IMG/VR virus record: IMGVR_UViG_3300020171_000029
Coordinates: 1-61,019 of that record
Strand: one strand, 5' to 3'
DNA from: a virus
DNA length: 61,019 nt
Shown here: positions 14,907 to 22,177 of the stretch, in pieces
Layout of the letters: the number at the start of each line of letters is the position of its first letter
How positions within the stretch are numbered: position 1 is the stretch's first letter
Program-made: the position numbers and the translations under genes
Notes under the pieces: generated by a model
Told to the model about the DNA's origin: nothing
The model's input: only the letters and a program-made list of their open reading frames with translations
Database searches by the model: none

Positions 14907-16024
14907 ATTTCATTTCCCCAACTATCCCAATCTTTTCTTGTATTCCTTGCAAATAATTCTACATAATTACAATCGGGATACATTTTTTCAATTATTTTAT
15001 AAACACACTCTGGTTTTTTGCTATGTTTAAAATTTTCTCCTATGATTATACTTTCTGGTTTATATTCTGGTAATATAGAACCTTTTGTGCAAATTGTTAA
15101 TAATTCATGTTTCCCCATAATATAAAATCCAAGTGCTCCATATGTTGCTTTTTCTTTTGTCCAAACAAAATTAGTTTTATATTTAAATCCTAATCCATTA
15201 ATTAATTCAAATGATTCTTCAAGTAAAGGATTTGTCACCCACATAAATAATACACAATTTTTTTCTGCTAAATCTTTTATTCCTCTTCCATTTTCATCTT
15301 TAAATTCTAACATTTCTTTTATAGACATAGTATCATATTTTGTTTGTGCAGCTCCAGCAGTCCCTTCATTTTTATATTTCCAAGGTGGGTCTATATAAAT
15401 AACAGAATATTTTCGTTTTGGTAACGGATTAGATTTTTCTTCTTTTGCTGTTTCTTTTCTTTCTTTAATTTTAGATTCAACATTAATTTTATTATATGCT
15501 TGGTTTATAGAAATCTCACCGCTTCTTGCTTTTTCTTTAATTTCTTCATTTTCAGAATCAATAATTTTTTTAACTTTTGTTGCTTGTGGTTGGCTTAATT
15601 TTACTCTTTTAGCAACTTCTTTATGTGTATGATGCGGTTTAATAAATATTTTATTAATCCGCTTTTGTTCTGGAGAACCTCCAGAAAGTTGTTTATTTTT
15701 TTCTGCTTCTTTTTTATCATATTCTGCAAGTTTCCAAGAAAGTTCTAATTTTTGGAAATCTGTTAAATTTCTTCTTGCTAATTGATTTTTACCAATCCAA
15801 TTAATTACTTCATTCTCATTCTCAAACTTTTTAGAAATTGTTTTATAAGAAATCTTATGTTTTTGACAAATCTTAAATCTATTATGCCCATCAATTATAA
15901 AATCATTCCAAAGAACAAGAGCATCACGACAACCTTCATTTATAATAGAATCTTCTAATCCTTTAAATTCTTCATCAGTAAGTGGTGGTATTAAATTAGA
16001 AAAATTTTTATTTATTTGTATCAT
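14903..16024 (-). CDS. ParB-like domain fused to MT-A70 adenine methyltransferase
   Basis: About 373 residues from ATG 16024 (GGAG, 6-nt spacing; frame open to 16087). Residues 10-100 form a ParB/Srx-like N-domain with 'DFIIDGHNRFKIC' and a helix-turn-helix region ('HKEVAKRVKLSQPQATKVKK'); the C-terminal half is an MT-A70 methyltransferase with 'VIYIDPPWKYKN'. MT-A70 enzymes make N6-methyladenine in DNA or RNA. The ParB-like part probably gives target binding. First gene of its operon, divergent from the AbrB gene. Confidence 0.85.
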   Translation of the reverse strand: MIQINKNFSNLIPPLTDEEFKGLEDSIINEGCRDALVLWNDFIIDGHNRFKICQKHKISYKTISKKFENENEVINWIGKNQLARRNLTDFQKLELSWKLAEYDKKEAEKNKQLSGGSPEQKRINKIFIKPHHTHKEVAKRVKLSQPQATKVKKIIDSENEEIKEKARSGEISINQAYNKINVESKIKERKETAKEEKSNPLPKRKYSVIYIDPPWKYKNEGTAGAAQTKYDTMSIKEMLEFKDENGRGIKDLAEKNCVLFMWVTNPLLEESFELINGLGFKYKTNFVWTKEKATYGALGFYIMGKHELLTICTKGSILPEYKPESIIIGENFKHSKKPECVYKIIEKMYPDCNYVELFARNTRKDWDSWGNEI

Positions 16025-16060
16025 AATCATCTCCTTTGATAAATTATTATAAATTATTTT

Positions 16061-16070
16061 ATTTATAAAT
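16061..16070 (-). promoter_or_regulatory. TATA-like box for the ParB/MT-A70 operon
   Basis: ATTTATAAAT, palindromic, about 37-46 nt upstream of ATG 16024, leaving room for the short leader that contains GGAG. Forms one side of the divergent control region 16025-16181. Confidence 0.45.
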
Positions 16071-16096
16071 AAATATATACTCAACAAATATATATA
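16071..16096. repeat. AT-rich operator-like element 1
   Basis: AAATATATACTCAACAAATA and the following TATATA form two AT arms around ACTCAAC. Related in style to the longer elements at 23201-23227 and 32247-32273, which also lie ahead of AbrB-like genes. Confidence 0.4.
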
Positions 16097-16149
16097 CCTT
16101 CAATATATATATTAAAGTTTTAATTTTATTATATACTATATAATATAAA

Positions 16150-16181
16150 TATTTATATACTCATATAAATTAAATATTATT
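16150..16181 (+). promoter_or_regulatory. Leaderless promoter of plus-strand operon 1
   Basis: ATTTATATACTCAT ends about 20 nt before ATG 16182 with no Shine-Dalgarno sequence between, as expected for an archaeal leaderless transcript. Confidence 0.6.
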
Positions 16182-16394
16182 ATGGAAACAAAAATTAAAG
16201 TAGTAAAGGTTGGTGGTAGTAATTTTATTATTATTCCTTCTGAGTTTATCAAGGTTTTTAAGCTTCATAAATATATCTACAACATTGATGTTGCAAAAGA
16301 TGGCAAATCATTTAAATATATTAGAGTTGGCATTGATGAAGAAATGGAACAACCTGATGAAGAAGAAAAAATAGAAGATAAAACAAAATTATAA
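16182..16394 (+). CDS. SpoVT/AbrB-type regulator, operon 1
   Basis: A 70-residue protein whose first 45 residues fit a swapped-hairpin AbrB domain: 'KVVKVGGSNFIIIPSEFIKV' with the characteristic I-P strand turn, then 'YNIDVAKDGKSFKYIRVG'. The C-terminus is an acidic tail (EEMEQPDEEEKIED). Such proteins bind AT-rich DNA as dimers. It is the first gene after a leaderless promoter facing the opposite operon, so a switch or autoregulator role is likely. One of three AbrB-like leader genes. Confidence 0.75.
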   Translation: METKIKVVKVGGSNFIIIPSEFIKVFKLHKYIYNIDVAKDGKSFKYIRVGIDEEMEQPDEEEKIEDKTKL

Positions 16395-16452
16395 AAAAAT
16401 TAATAAATAACTTTCAACCAAATATAATTGAAAGGAGGTTAAAAAAACAAAT

Positions 16453-17526
16453 ATGGACATAAATGAATACTTAAAAAAATGGAGTGAAAAACTTTCATTA
16501 TCTGTAGAAGAAATACAAAATGAATTCAATAAATTTGCTGATGAAGAAAAGAACATTCATCCTGACCTAAGTGAAGAAGAAAGAAACAAAAGAGCTCTTC
16601 AAAGATTAGCACTTATCTATAAAAAACAATTAAGAAGTCCAGCTATAGGATTTGAAGGAATAATTATTGGAATTGGTGACTGTATTGATATCGTGGCAAA
16701 GCAAAAAAGAGAAGCTATCGAACTTTATAAAACAGACCCACAAACTGCAATCAATGATGGAATTACAAATGAAGAAGGAGTTCCTCTTGATACAAGAAGA
16801 GAATGGGCAAATGGAAAAGCAAATAATTCATATGGAAAACCATTACCAGATAATAATTTCTTGAGAAATGTTTTTGGAATTGCAGTCAAGTCAAAAATAT
16901 CTGATGCAACTAATATACCAAAATTATTTACAATGACAATCAACGGGCAAAAAGCAACAGATGAAAACATTCCAACATTTAAACCGCTAAGATTTATGGC
17001 AATCGACAAGTCTCAGCAACCAAATACATATAAGCTTAATGCATCACAATTTACAAATTTCACTGTAGATGATAAAATGATATTACCAAATTTCAAGACA
17101 CTTATAAGTAGTTGCTGTGAAGTTGTAAAACTATCTGAGTTAGAATCTTATCATACTTTGAATAAAGAAGACTTTAATAGAATTGTAATTATTGAAGGTG
17201 ATGTATCAATGGTAAATCTTGAACCAACAATGACAGGAAGCAGAGTTATGTATGTTGAAGATGGTGAAGCACTTGAAGATTTAGATGCAAAAGGATTAAC
17301 TTGTTGGTTACCAGAAAGAATAAATGTTGACTTCGCAGAAGGTAGTAAAGTTTTAATTGCTGGTAGAACTGCTCAAGGCAAAAAGAAAGACGAATTAGGA
17401 AACATAACTGATGAACTTGGTGACATTACAATGAATGTATATGGGTTATATGCGTTACCGGAATACAAAATCAATTTGCCGAAATCAATTCAATCGATTA
17501 CAGAAGAAAGTTTAGATATCGAATAA
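16453..17526 (+). CDS. Probable OB-fold single-stranded DNA-binding protein
   Basis: A 357-residue protein behind AAAGGAGG. It begins with a helical segment 'LSLSVEEIQNEFNKFADEEK', then a beta-rich region 'GFEGIIIGIGDCIDIVAKQK', and later 'RIVIIEGDVSMVNLEPT' and 'EGSKVLIAGRTAQGKKKDE', compatible with two OB folds. The size, position at the head of the replication genes and N-terminal helix recall RPA-like proteins of archaeal viruses. No catalytic motif. Identification is by pattern. Confidence 0.55.
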   Translation: MDINEYLKKWSEKLSLSVEEIQNEFNKFADEEKNIHPDLSEEERNKRALQRLALIYKKQLRSPAIGFEGIIIGIGDCIDIVAKQKREAIELYKTDPQTAINDGITNEEGVPLDTRREWANGKANNSYGKPLPDNNFLRNVFGIAVKSKISDATNIPKLFTMTINGQKATDENIPTFKPLRFMAIDKSQQPNTYKLNASQFTNFTVDDKMILPNFKTLISSCCEVVKLSELESYHTLNKEDFNRIVIIEGDVSMVNLEPTMTGSRVMYVEDGEALEDLDAKGLTCWLPERINVDFAEGSKVLIAGRTAQGKKKDELGNITDELGDITMNVYGLYALPEYKINLPKSIQSITEESLDIE

Positions 17527-17536
17527 TTATTATTTT

Positions 17537-17555
17537 ACCCTGATGTTTGCAGGGT
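17537..17555 (+). terminator. Hairpin after the ssDNA-binding gene
   Basis: ACCCTG/CAGGGT stem of 6 bp with a 7-nt loop, 11 nt after the stop codon. It could lower read-through from the highly expressed ssDNA-binding gene into the downstream genes, or stabilise the 3' end. Confidence 0.45.
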
Positions 17556-17574
17556 TCATAATCACAAAATCAAA

Positions 17575-17802
17575 ATGACAAAAAAAATGTTAGAATATAA
17601 ATTAATAGAGAAAGACATAGAAAAATTGAAAAAGAAAAGAATCAATATAATAGAAGGAAAAATACAACCTCAAGGAAAAGATTATATTTTATGGGATGAT
17701 TTAAATCAATTATTAACAATGAACAAATTAACAACAAACAAAAAAGAATCTATTTTGAAAAGTCTTTGGTATGAATTTCGTTATAGTAATGACATATATT
17801 AA
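17575..17802 (+). CDS. 75-residue uncharacterised protein
   Basis: Lysine-rich N-terminal helix ('KDIEKLKKKRINIIEGK') followed by a more globular end. No family recognised. It directly follows the hairpin behind the ssDNA-binding gene. Confidence 0.55.
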   Translation: MTKKMLEYKLIEKDIEKLKKKRINIIEGKIQPQGKDYILWDDLNQLLTMNKLTTNKKESILKSLWYEFRYSNDIY

Positions 17803-17806
17803 AAAA

Positions 17807-18106
17807 ATGACAAAGAAAAAAATAAAAAAAGAAATAGAAGTTTGGATAACCCATGATGAAGGAACATGGGATGATGAACAAGGTAAATATATTCCAACTG
17901 GAAAAATGGCAAGATTTGAAGACCTTATAAATTTTTTTAATGAAACTAAAAAAGTATCTTATGGTTGGGAAACAATAGAAGATAGCATAAAAAAAGGAAG
18001 TAAAGTTTATCTTGATATTAATTGTAGAATTGGAAACGAAGTAATCAGCAAGCGACTACCATTGATATTAGATATGTTTAGAAAAAAGAAAAGAGGTTTT
18101 TGGTAA
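17807..18106 (+). CDS. 99-residue uncharacterised protein
   Basis: Start at the ATG 17807; earlier in-frame ATGs overlap the previous gene. Contains 'WITHDEGTWDDEQGKYIPTG' and 'LDINCRIGNEVISKRLPLIL'. No known domain. Ends one base before the next start. Confidence 0.55.
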   Translation: MTKKKIKKEIEVWITHDEGTWDDEQGKYIPTGKMARFEDLINFFNETKKVSYGWETIEDSIKKGSKVYLDINCRIGNEVISKRLPLILDMFRKKKRGFW

Positions 18107-18107
18107 A

Positions 18108-18362
18108 ATGACAAAACTTAAAACTTTGAAGGATTTAAAAACAGATAGTGCAGATTTGTTTTGTGAAGCAGTAAGTTATGAAGAACTAAAAGCAGTAGCA
18201 ATTAAGTGGGTTAAGAAAGATATTAAAGATTGGAATAAAGGAGGATTATTTCAATCAGAAATTATAAAGAGATGGAAAGAAAGATTAAACATCACAGAAA
18301 AAGATTTAATGACCAATGATGAAATAAATGCTCAAGAAAATGGAGAAATAGGTAATAATTAA
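18108..18362 (+). CDS. 'KTLKDL' family small protein, copy 1
   Basis: An 84-residue protein beginning 'MTKLKTLKDLKTD', followed by 'ELKAVAIKWVKKDIKDW' and ending in a 'RLNITEKDL' motif before an acidic tail. The same order of three motifs recurs in the proteins at 20553, 45917 and, in weaker form, 20003. Function unknown; it lies just upstream of the Sak4-like ATPase. Confidence 0.65.
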   Translation: MTKLKTLKDLKTDSADLFCEAVSYEELKAVAIKWVKKDIKDWNKGGLFQSEIIKRWKERLNITEKDLMTNDEINAQENGEIGNN

Positions 18363-18363
18363 A

Positions 18364-19146
18364 ATGGCATGGGATAATTTAGCAGAAAAAACAGAAGTGA
18401 AAGAGCAAGAAAAACCAAAAACAAGTATCTTATTTAAAAATCTTTCAGAAGCCAAACAAGATAGAGGAATAAAAATACTTTCATATGGCAACTTCTCAAC
18501 AGGTAAAACGCATTTCGCATTATCATCAGATAAACCAGTTTATATAATTGATACAGAAAATGGTGCATCGCCTTTAGCAAATAAATTTCCAGATGCAAAA
18601 GTTATAAACATTTGTAATACTGATTTTGAATCTGTTGAAGAAAAAGATGAAGTAAAAAACTTTGAGAATTTTCAAGATACAATTAATTATCTTATGAGCA
18701 TTCCTGACAATGAAATTGGAACAATCATAATAGATAGTATATCAGATATTTGGACTTGGTGTCAAGGATATTGTAAAATTAAAATATTTAAATTAAATAT
18801 AGAAGACAGATTAAAACAAAGATTTGATTGGGGAATTATAAACAATATGTTCAAAAAACCAATAATGAAATTGATTAATAAAAATTGTAACGTAATTTTT
18901 ACAGCAAGAGAAAGTGATATTTATGATAACGCTTCTGGACCAAGTGGAAGAGTAAAAGCAGATTGTCAAAAAAGAGTTCCATTTTATGTTGATGTAGTGT
19001 TGAGACATGAATTAAAATTTATAAATAAGCAATTTCAATTTCAAGTAAAAATAGAAAAATGTCGTGAAAATGGAAAAATAATTGGAAAAACAATAGTAGA
19101 TTTAAATTTAGAAAAATTAAAAAACTTAATAAAAGAAAATGAATAA
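18364..19146 (+). CDS. Sak4-like RecA-fold ATPase
   Basis: A 260-residue P-loop ATPase: Walker A 'SYGNFSTGKTHFAL' near residues 39-52, 'PVYIIDTENG' after it, and Walker B-like 'GTIIIDSISDIW'. This matches the Sak4/AAA_24-type single-strand annealing and recombination ATPases of tailed phages, which act with a single-stranded DNA-binding protein. The ssDNA-binding candidate lies 800 nt upstream. Its 3' end overlaps the homing endonuclease-like gene. Confidence 0.8.
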   Translation: MAWDNLAEKTEVKEQEKPKTSILFKNLSEAKQDRGIKILSYGNFSTGKTHFALSSDKPVYIIDTENGASPLANKFPDAKVINICNTDFESVEEKDEVKNFENFQDTINYLMSIPDNEIGTIIIDSISDIWTWCQGYCKIKIFKLNIEDRLKQRFDWGIINNMFKKPIMKLINKNCNVIFTARESDIYDNASGPSGRVKADCQKRVPFYVDVVLRHELKFINKQFQFQVKIEKCRENGKIIGKTIVDLNLEKLKNLIKENE

Positions 19147-19774
19147 AGGATATAATCATAAAGAAAATTGTATTTGTAAATTATGTATTGGAAAAACTTC
19201 ATTTAAAAAAGGATTTGATAAAAGAAGAACCAACGGATTTCAAAAAGGTAATAAATTATTTGTAGGTAAAAATAATCATATGTTTGGTAAAAAAAGAAGT
19301 TGTTCCTGGACATCAGAAAGAAATAAAAAACAAGTAGGAGAATTAAATCCATTTTATGGAAAACATCATACAGAAGAATCGAAATTTAAACAGATTATTT
19401 CAAAAATTAGAAATAATAAATATAAGTTTAATCCAACTGAAAAATATTATTTAGATTTAAAAATGAAGTTTAAAAGCAATTGGGAAGCTAATATGGCAAG
19501 AATTTTTAATTTCTTAGAACTAACTTGGTATTACGAACCACAAATATTTAAATTAAAAAGTTCTTTTTATTGTCCTGATTTTTATATAAAAGATTGGAAT
19601 TGTTTTATTGAAGTTAAAGGATATATGTATCCTAAAAGCTTACAAAAAATAAATGAATTTAAAGAAAAATATCCAATAGAAATTATATCATCTAAAGAAT
19701 ATAAAAGTTGGTGTAATGATTTTCCATTACAAATTAAAGAATTGTCAAAAGGAGAAAAAAATGATAAAATTTGA
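19139..19774 (+). CDS. NUMOD3-containing VSR-like homing endonuclease
   Basis: A 211-residue protein. The N-terminal half has NUMOD3-like repeats: 'NHMFGKK' and 'GELNPFYGKHHTEESK', found in DNA-binding parts of homing endonucleases. The C-terminal half has 'FKSNWEANMARIFNF', 'WYYEP', 'YCPDFYIKDWNCFIEVKGY', giving the D-x(n)-E-x-K core of VSR/EDxHD-type nucleases. It is a free-standing selfish gene inserted between the ATPase and small genes. Confidence 0.8.
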   Translation: MNKGYNHKENCICKLCIGKTSFKKGFDKRRTNGFQKGNKLFVGKNNHMFGKKRSCSWTSERNKKQVGELNPFYGKHHTEESKFKQIISKIRNNKYKFNPTEKYYLDLKMKFKSNWEANMARIFNFLELTWYYEPQIFKLKSSFYCPDFYIKDWNCFIEVKGYMYPKSLQKINEFKEKYPIEIISSKEYKSWCNDFPLQIKELSKGEKNDKI

Positions 19775-20003
19775 TTTAAACGATATTATTCCAGAAGAAG
19801 AATTTAATTTAAGTGATAAAAGACAATTTCATGGAAATGGAATTACTAAGTATTATCCAGAAGAAGATGTTAAAGAGAAAATACAAAATGCTCAAAAGAG
19901 AATTAAAAGTATTGGTTACATAAGAGAAGAAGATTATATTAAAGAAATTAATAAAATATTCCTTGAGGAATTTGGAAAAGAGCTATTGGAGGAAAAGGGA
20001 TAA
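19761..20003 (+). CDS. 'YPEEDV' family small protein, copy 1
   Basis: An 80-residue protein from ATG 19761 behind AAAAGGAG; its frame starts inside the homing endonuclease. It shares 'YYPEEDVKEKIQNAQKRI' and a C-terminal 'INKIF' with the protein at 20968. Its 3' end carries the repeated 'EEKG-stop/ATG' junction. Function unknown. Confidence 0.6.
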   Translation: MIKFDLNDIIPEEEFNLSDKRQFHGNGITKYYPEEDVKEKIQNAQKRIKSIGYIREEDYIKEINKIFLEEFGKELLEEKG

Positions 20004-20314
20004 TGGAAGAAGAATTAAAAACAATAAAAGATATAGTAAGCTGGACTTGTGAATGTAATTGTGTAACTTTTGATAATGAGATATGTCGCTCTTGCGGGAA
20101 ATCACCAAAATATGGAGAGATTAATTATGATGATATAAAAGCAGAAGCAATCAAAATTCTAAAATCTGATACAAAAGATTTATGTGATTATCTTGGAGTT
20201 AAAGAATTGTCTAACGAACAAGTAATGGTAATTGATTTACTTATAAAAAAATCTTGCAATATTACAGAAAAAGATTTGGATACCCTAAAGGGCATAAAGG
20301 ATGTGCGAAGATGA
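20003..20314 (+). CDS. Zinc-finger protein with 'KTIKDI' start
   Basis: A 103-residue protein. It begins 'MEEELKTIKDIVSW', a weaker version of the KTLKDL start, then has CECNC ... CRSCGK, probably a zinc ribbon, and ends with 'CNITEKDLDTLKG' and the repeated KDVRR end. A possible fusion of the KTLKDL family with a zinc ribbon. Confidence 0.6.
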   Translation: MEEELKTIKDIVSWTCECNCVTFDNEICRSCGKSPKYGEINYDDIKAEAIKILKSDTKDLCDYLGVKELSNEQVMVIDLLIKKSCNITEKDLDTLKGIKDVRR

Positions 20315-20553
20315 ATAAAGAATTTAATTTAAAGGAAAAAAGAGAAAGATTTTTTAAAGATTGTATTCCAAACTTTGTTATTCATGGAAATGCACCTGTT
20401 TTAATAATAATTAAAGAACAAATTGAAAAACAAGATAAAGAATTTATTAAGAGATTGAAAAAGAAGTTATTTGGTGGTTCAAAAAAATTAAGTGATAATG
20501 AAATGATAGACATAATTGATAAACTCTCAGGAGATTTGGAGGAAAAGGGATAA
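20311..20553 (+). CDS. 80-residue protein in the cassette array
   Basis: Start at ATG 20311 directly after a type B junction. 'EFNLKEKRERFF' near the start resembles the 'EFNLS' beginnings at 19761 and 20759. Lysine-rich helical middle; ends with the type A junction (DLEEKG). Function unknown. Confidence 0.6.
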   Translation: MNKEFNLKEKRERFFKDCIPNFVIHGNAPVLIIIKEQIEKQDKEFIKRLKKKLFGGSKKLSDNEMIDIIDKLSGDLEEKG

Positions 20554-20759
20554 TGGAACTTAAAACTTTGAAAGATTTGAAACAATATAACTTTAATGTA
20601 GAAGATAATATAGTTTTTGCTGAACAGTTAGAACAATTAGCAATTAAGTGGGTTAAGGAAGATATAAATGAAGAAAAGGAATTAACAACTTATGAATTAA
20701 CAGAAAAGTGGATTAAAAGATTGAATATAAATAGAGAAGATTTGGAGGAAAAGGGATAA
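20553..20759 (+). CDS. 'KTLKDL' family small protein, copy 2
   Basis: A 68-residue protein: 'MELKTLKDLKQYN', 'LEQLAIKWVKEDI' and 'KWIKRLNINREDLEEKG', matching the order of motifs in the copy at 18108. Flanked by type A junctions on both sides. Confidence 0.65.
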   Translation: MELKTLKDLKQYNFNVEDNIVFAEQLEQLAIKWVKEDINEEKELTTYELTEKWIKRLNINREDLEEKG

Positions 20760-20971
20760 TGGAAGAATTTAATTTAAGTAAGAAAATAGCAAAAACTAAT
20801 TTTACAACTGTTACAAATTTTATAAGAGTAAAAGATGTCAAAGAATTTATCCGATTAGAAGGTTACTTACTTCAAAGTTATATTACAAGAGAAATTACTT
20901 GGTATGAAATGTGTGATAAAAGAAGAAAACTTATTGGAGAAGAATTAACAAAGGATGTGCGAAGGAAATGA
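20759..20971 (+). CDS. 70-residue protein in the cassette array
   Basis: Starts in a type A junction and ends in a type B junction. 'MEEFNLSKKIAKTNF' then a helical region ending 'GEELTKDVRRK'. No domain recognised. Confidence 0.55.
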   Translation: MEEFNLSKKIAKTNFTTVTNFIRVKDVKEFIRLEGYLLQSYITREITWYEMCDKRRKLIGEELTKDVRRK

Positions 20972-21177
20972 GGAAAGAAAAACCATTAAGACCATTAAGT
21001 GAGAAGAAATTAGAGACTTGTAAATTAGCAAGAGGTTTTCCAAATACTTATCCAGAAAAAGATGTAGCAGAAGCAGTAAGGAGATTGAAAGAAGGAATAC
21101 ACGTTTTTAATGAGTCGGTATTAGGAGATAAAGGGAGAAATAATTTAATTAATGAAATATTTGGAGATTTAGAATGA
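20968..21177 (+). CDS. 'YPEKDV' family small protein, copy 2
   Basis: A 69-residue protein sharing 'NTYPEKDVAEAVRRLKEG' and 'INEIFGD' with the protein at 19761. Basic start, acidic end. Overlaps both neighbours by 4 nt. Confidence 0.6.
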   Translation: MRKEKPLRPLSEKKLETCKLARGFPNTYPEKDVAEAVRRLKEGIHVFNESVLGDKGRNNLINEIFGDLE

Positions 21178-21323
21178 ATAAAGAGAATTTCCGAAAAGCA
21201 ATAATAGAATATTCCAGAAAAAGCCAAATAGGAATACATCAGTTAAAACACTATTTAACAGATGGAAGATTAATTGGTATTTTGGAAATTTATGATAAAT
21301 TAACAAAGGATGTGCGAAGATGA
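21174..21323 (+). CDS. 49-residue protein in the cassette array
   Basis: ATG at 21174 overlaps the previous stop (ATGA); ends with the type B junction. 'RKAIIEYSRKSQIGIHQLKH' is basic and helical. Function unknown. Confidence 0.5.
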   Translation: MNKENFRKAIIEYSRKSQIGIHQLKHYLTDGRLIGILEIYDKLTKDVRR

Positions 21324-21451
21324 AATGTATTAAATGTAAAAGGAATTTTAAAATGCTTACAAAAGAAGATTTATGTGCTTATTGTTATAAAGATAAGACA
21401 GGAGAATGGGCTAAGGAATTTTCAGAGTTTAAAAAAGGAGAACAGAAATGA
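21320..21451 (+). CDS. 43-residue zinc-ribbon protein
   Basis: CIKC and CAYC pairs form a likely zinc ribbon; acidic/basic helix at the end. ATG overlaps the type B junction and the stop overlaps the next ATG. Confidence 0.5.
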   Translation: MKCIKCKRNFKMLTKEDLCAYCYKDKTGEWAKEFSEFKKGEQK

Positions 21452-21684
21452 AAAACATAGAAAATAAATGTGAATGTAAAAATTGTGATTGCAACCCAAT
21501 TCTTAAAAAAATTAAACAAGAAGGATTTAAGTATATTTCAATTAGACATTACAATTGGGATGGTGATGTTTATGAACTTAAAAAAGATGGAAAGTTAAAA
21601 AGTAGAGTAATTTATAATAAAGAAACTGATAAAATTATTCAGCAAACAATTTACGGAGATGGAGAATTGATTTTGGATGAATAA
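21448..21684 (+). CDS. Cysteine-rich 78-residue protein
   Basis: Starts 'KCECKNCDCNP', a cluster of four to five cysteines that could bind zinc or iron, followed by beta-rich sequence 'GDVYELKKDGKLKSRVIYNK'. Last gene of this transcription block before a promoter at 21691. Confidence 0.55.
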   Translation: MKNIENKCECKNCDCNPILKKIKQEGFKYISIRHYNWDGDVYELKKDGKLKSRVIYNKETDKIIQQTIYGDGELILDE

Positions 21685-21690
21685 AAAGAT

Positions 21691-21717
21691 TTAAATATTT
21701 TGAAATTTTTATAATTA
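21691..21717 (+). promoter_or_regulatory. TATA-like box with leaderless spacing
   Basis: TTTAAATATT begins 27 nt before ATG 21718 and no Shine-Dalgarno sequence lies between, so the small gene at 21718 is probably leaderless. Confidence 0.5.
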
Positions 21718-21879
21718 ATGGTAAAAACTATAGAAAGATGCTTTTATCAGATATTTAAAACTCAAACAGATTGTAAAGGAAATTGTTATACTTGCAAGAC
21801 AGATGAATTAAATAAAGAATGTGAAAGATATGTTCCAATAAAAATAAGCACCTATGAAATACAAAACTCTTACACTTAA
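21718..21879 (+). CDS. 53-residue four-cysteine protein
   Basis: Cysteines at C8, C19, C23, C26 and C35, including CKGNCYTC, suggest a metal site. First gene after the TATA-like box; overlaps the metallopeptidase-like gene by 26 nt. Confidence 0.5.
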   Translation: MVKTIERCFYQIFKTQTDCKGNCYTCKTDELNKECERYVPIKISTYEIQNSYT

Positions 21880-22177
21880 AGATGTGATAGACACACTTGT
21901 TTATTATGATTTAGAACATTGCAGATTTCCTCATAATTATCTTGCAGAAGATTATCAAATTCCAAAAATTAGAGGATTAACTTTAGATGACAAAAAACTT
22001 ATTCTTATAGATAAAGAACAATCTATCGAAGTGGTTAAAGAAATTCTGATACATGAACTTTTACATATAAAACATTATGCTCTTTCAGACTTACCAAGAA
22101 ATATGAATCAAATTGAGAAAATAATACAAAAAGAAACAGAATTAACTTATAAAAAGATTTACGGATTTAAACCATGA
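21854..22177 (+). CDS. HExxH metallopeptidase-like protein, copy 1
   Basis: A 107-residue protein with 'EILIHELLHIKHY', a perfect HExxH zinc motif at about residues 74-78. The gluzincin/metzincin third ligand is not obvious. Small phage HExxH proteins are often linked to SprT or M78-like families. Neighbour at 22791 has a similar motif, so the two may be related or act together. Confidence 0.6.
   Translation: MKYKTLTLKDVIDTLVYYDLEHCRFPHNYLAEDYQIPKIRGLTLDDKKLILIDKEQSIEVVKEILIHELLHIKHYALSDLPRNMNQIEKIIQKETELTYKKIYGFKP

Larger units (their letters stand above)
19986..20761 (+). repeat. Three copies of a gene-junction repeat (type A)
   Basis: TTGGAGGAAAAGGGATAATG occurs at 19986-20005, 20536-20555 and 20742-20761. 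Each copy encodes the last residues (EEKG) and stop of one small gene, supplies the GGAGG ribosome site, and overlaps the ATG of the next gene (TAATG). Copies show repeated duplication of small-gene cassettes. Confidence 0.85.
20296..21319 (+). repeat. Three copies of a gene-junction repeat (type B)
   Basis: AAAGGATGTGCGAAG at 20296-20310, 20950-20964 and 21305-21319; the last two share the longer TTAACAAAGGATGTGCGAAG. Each encodes the C-terminal residues KDVRR, provides an AAGGA site and sits within 6 nt of, or overlaps, the next ATG. Confidence 0.85.
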
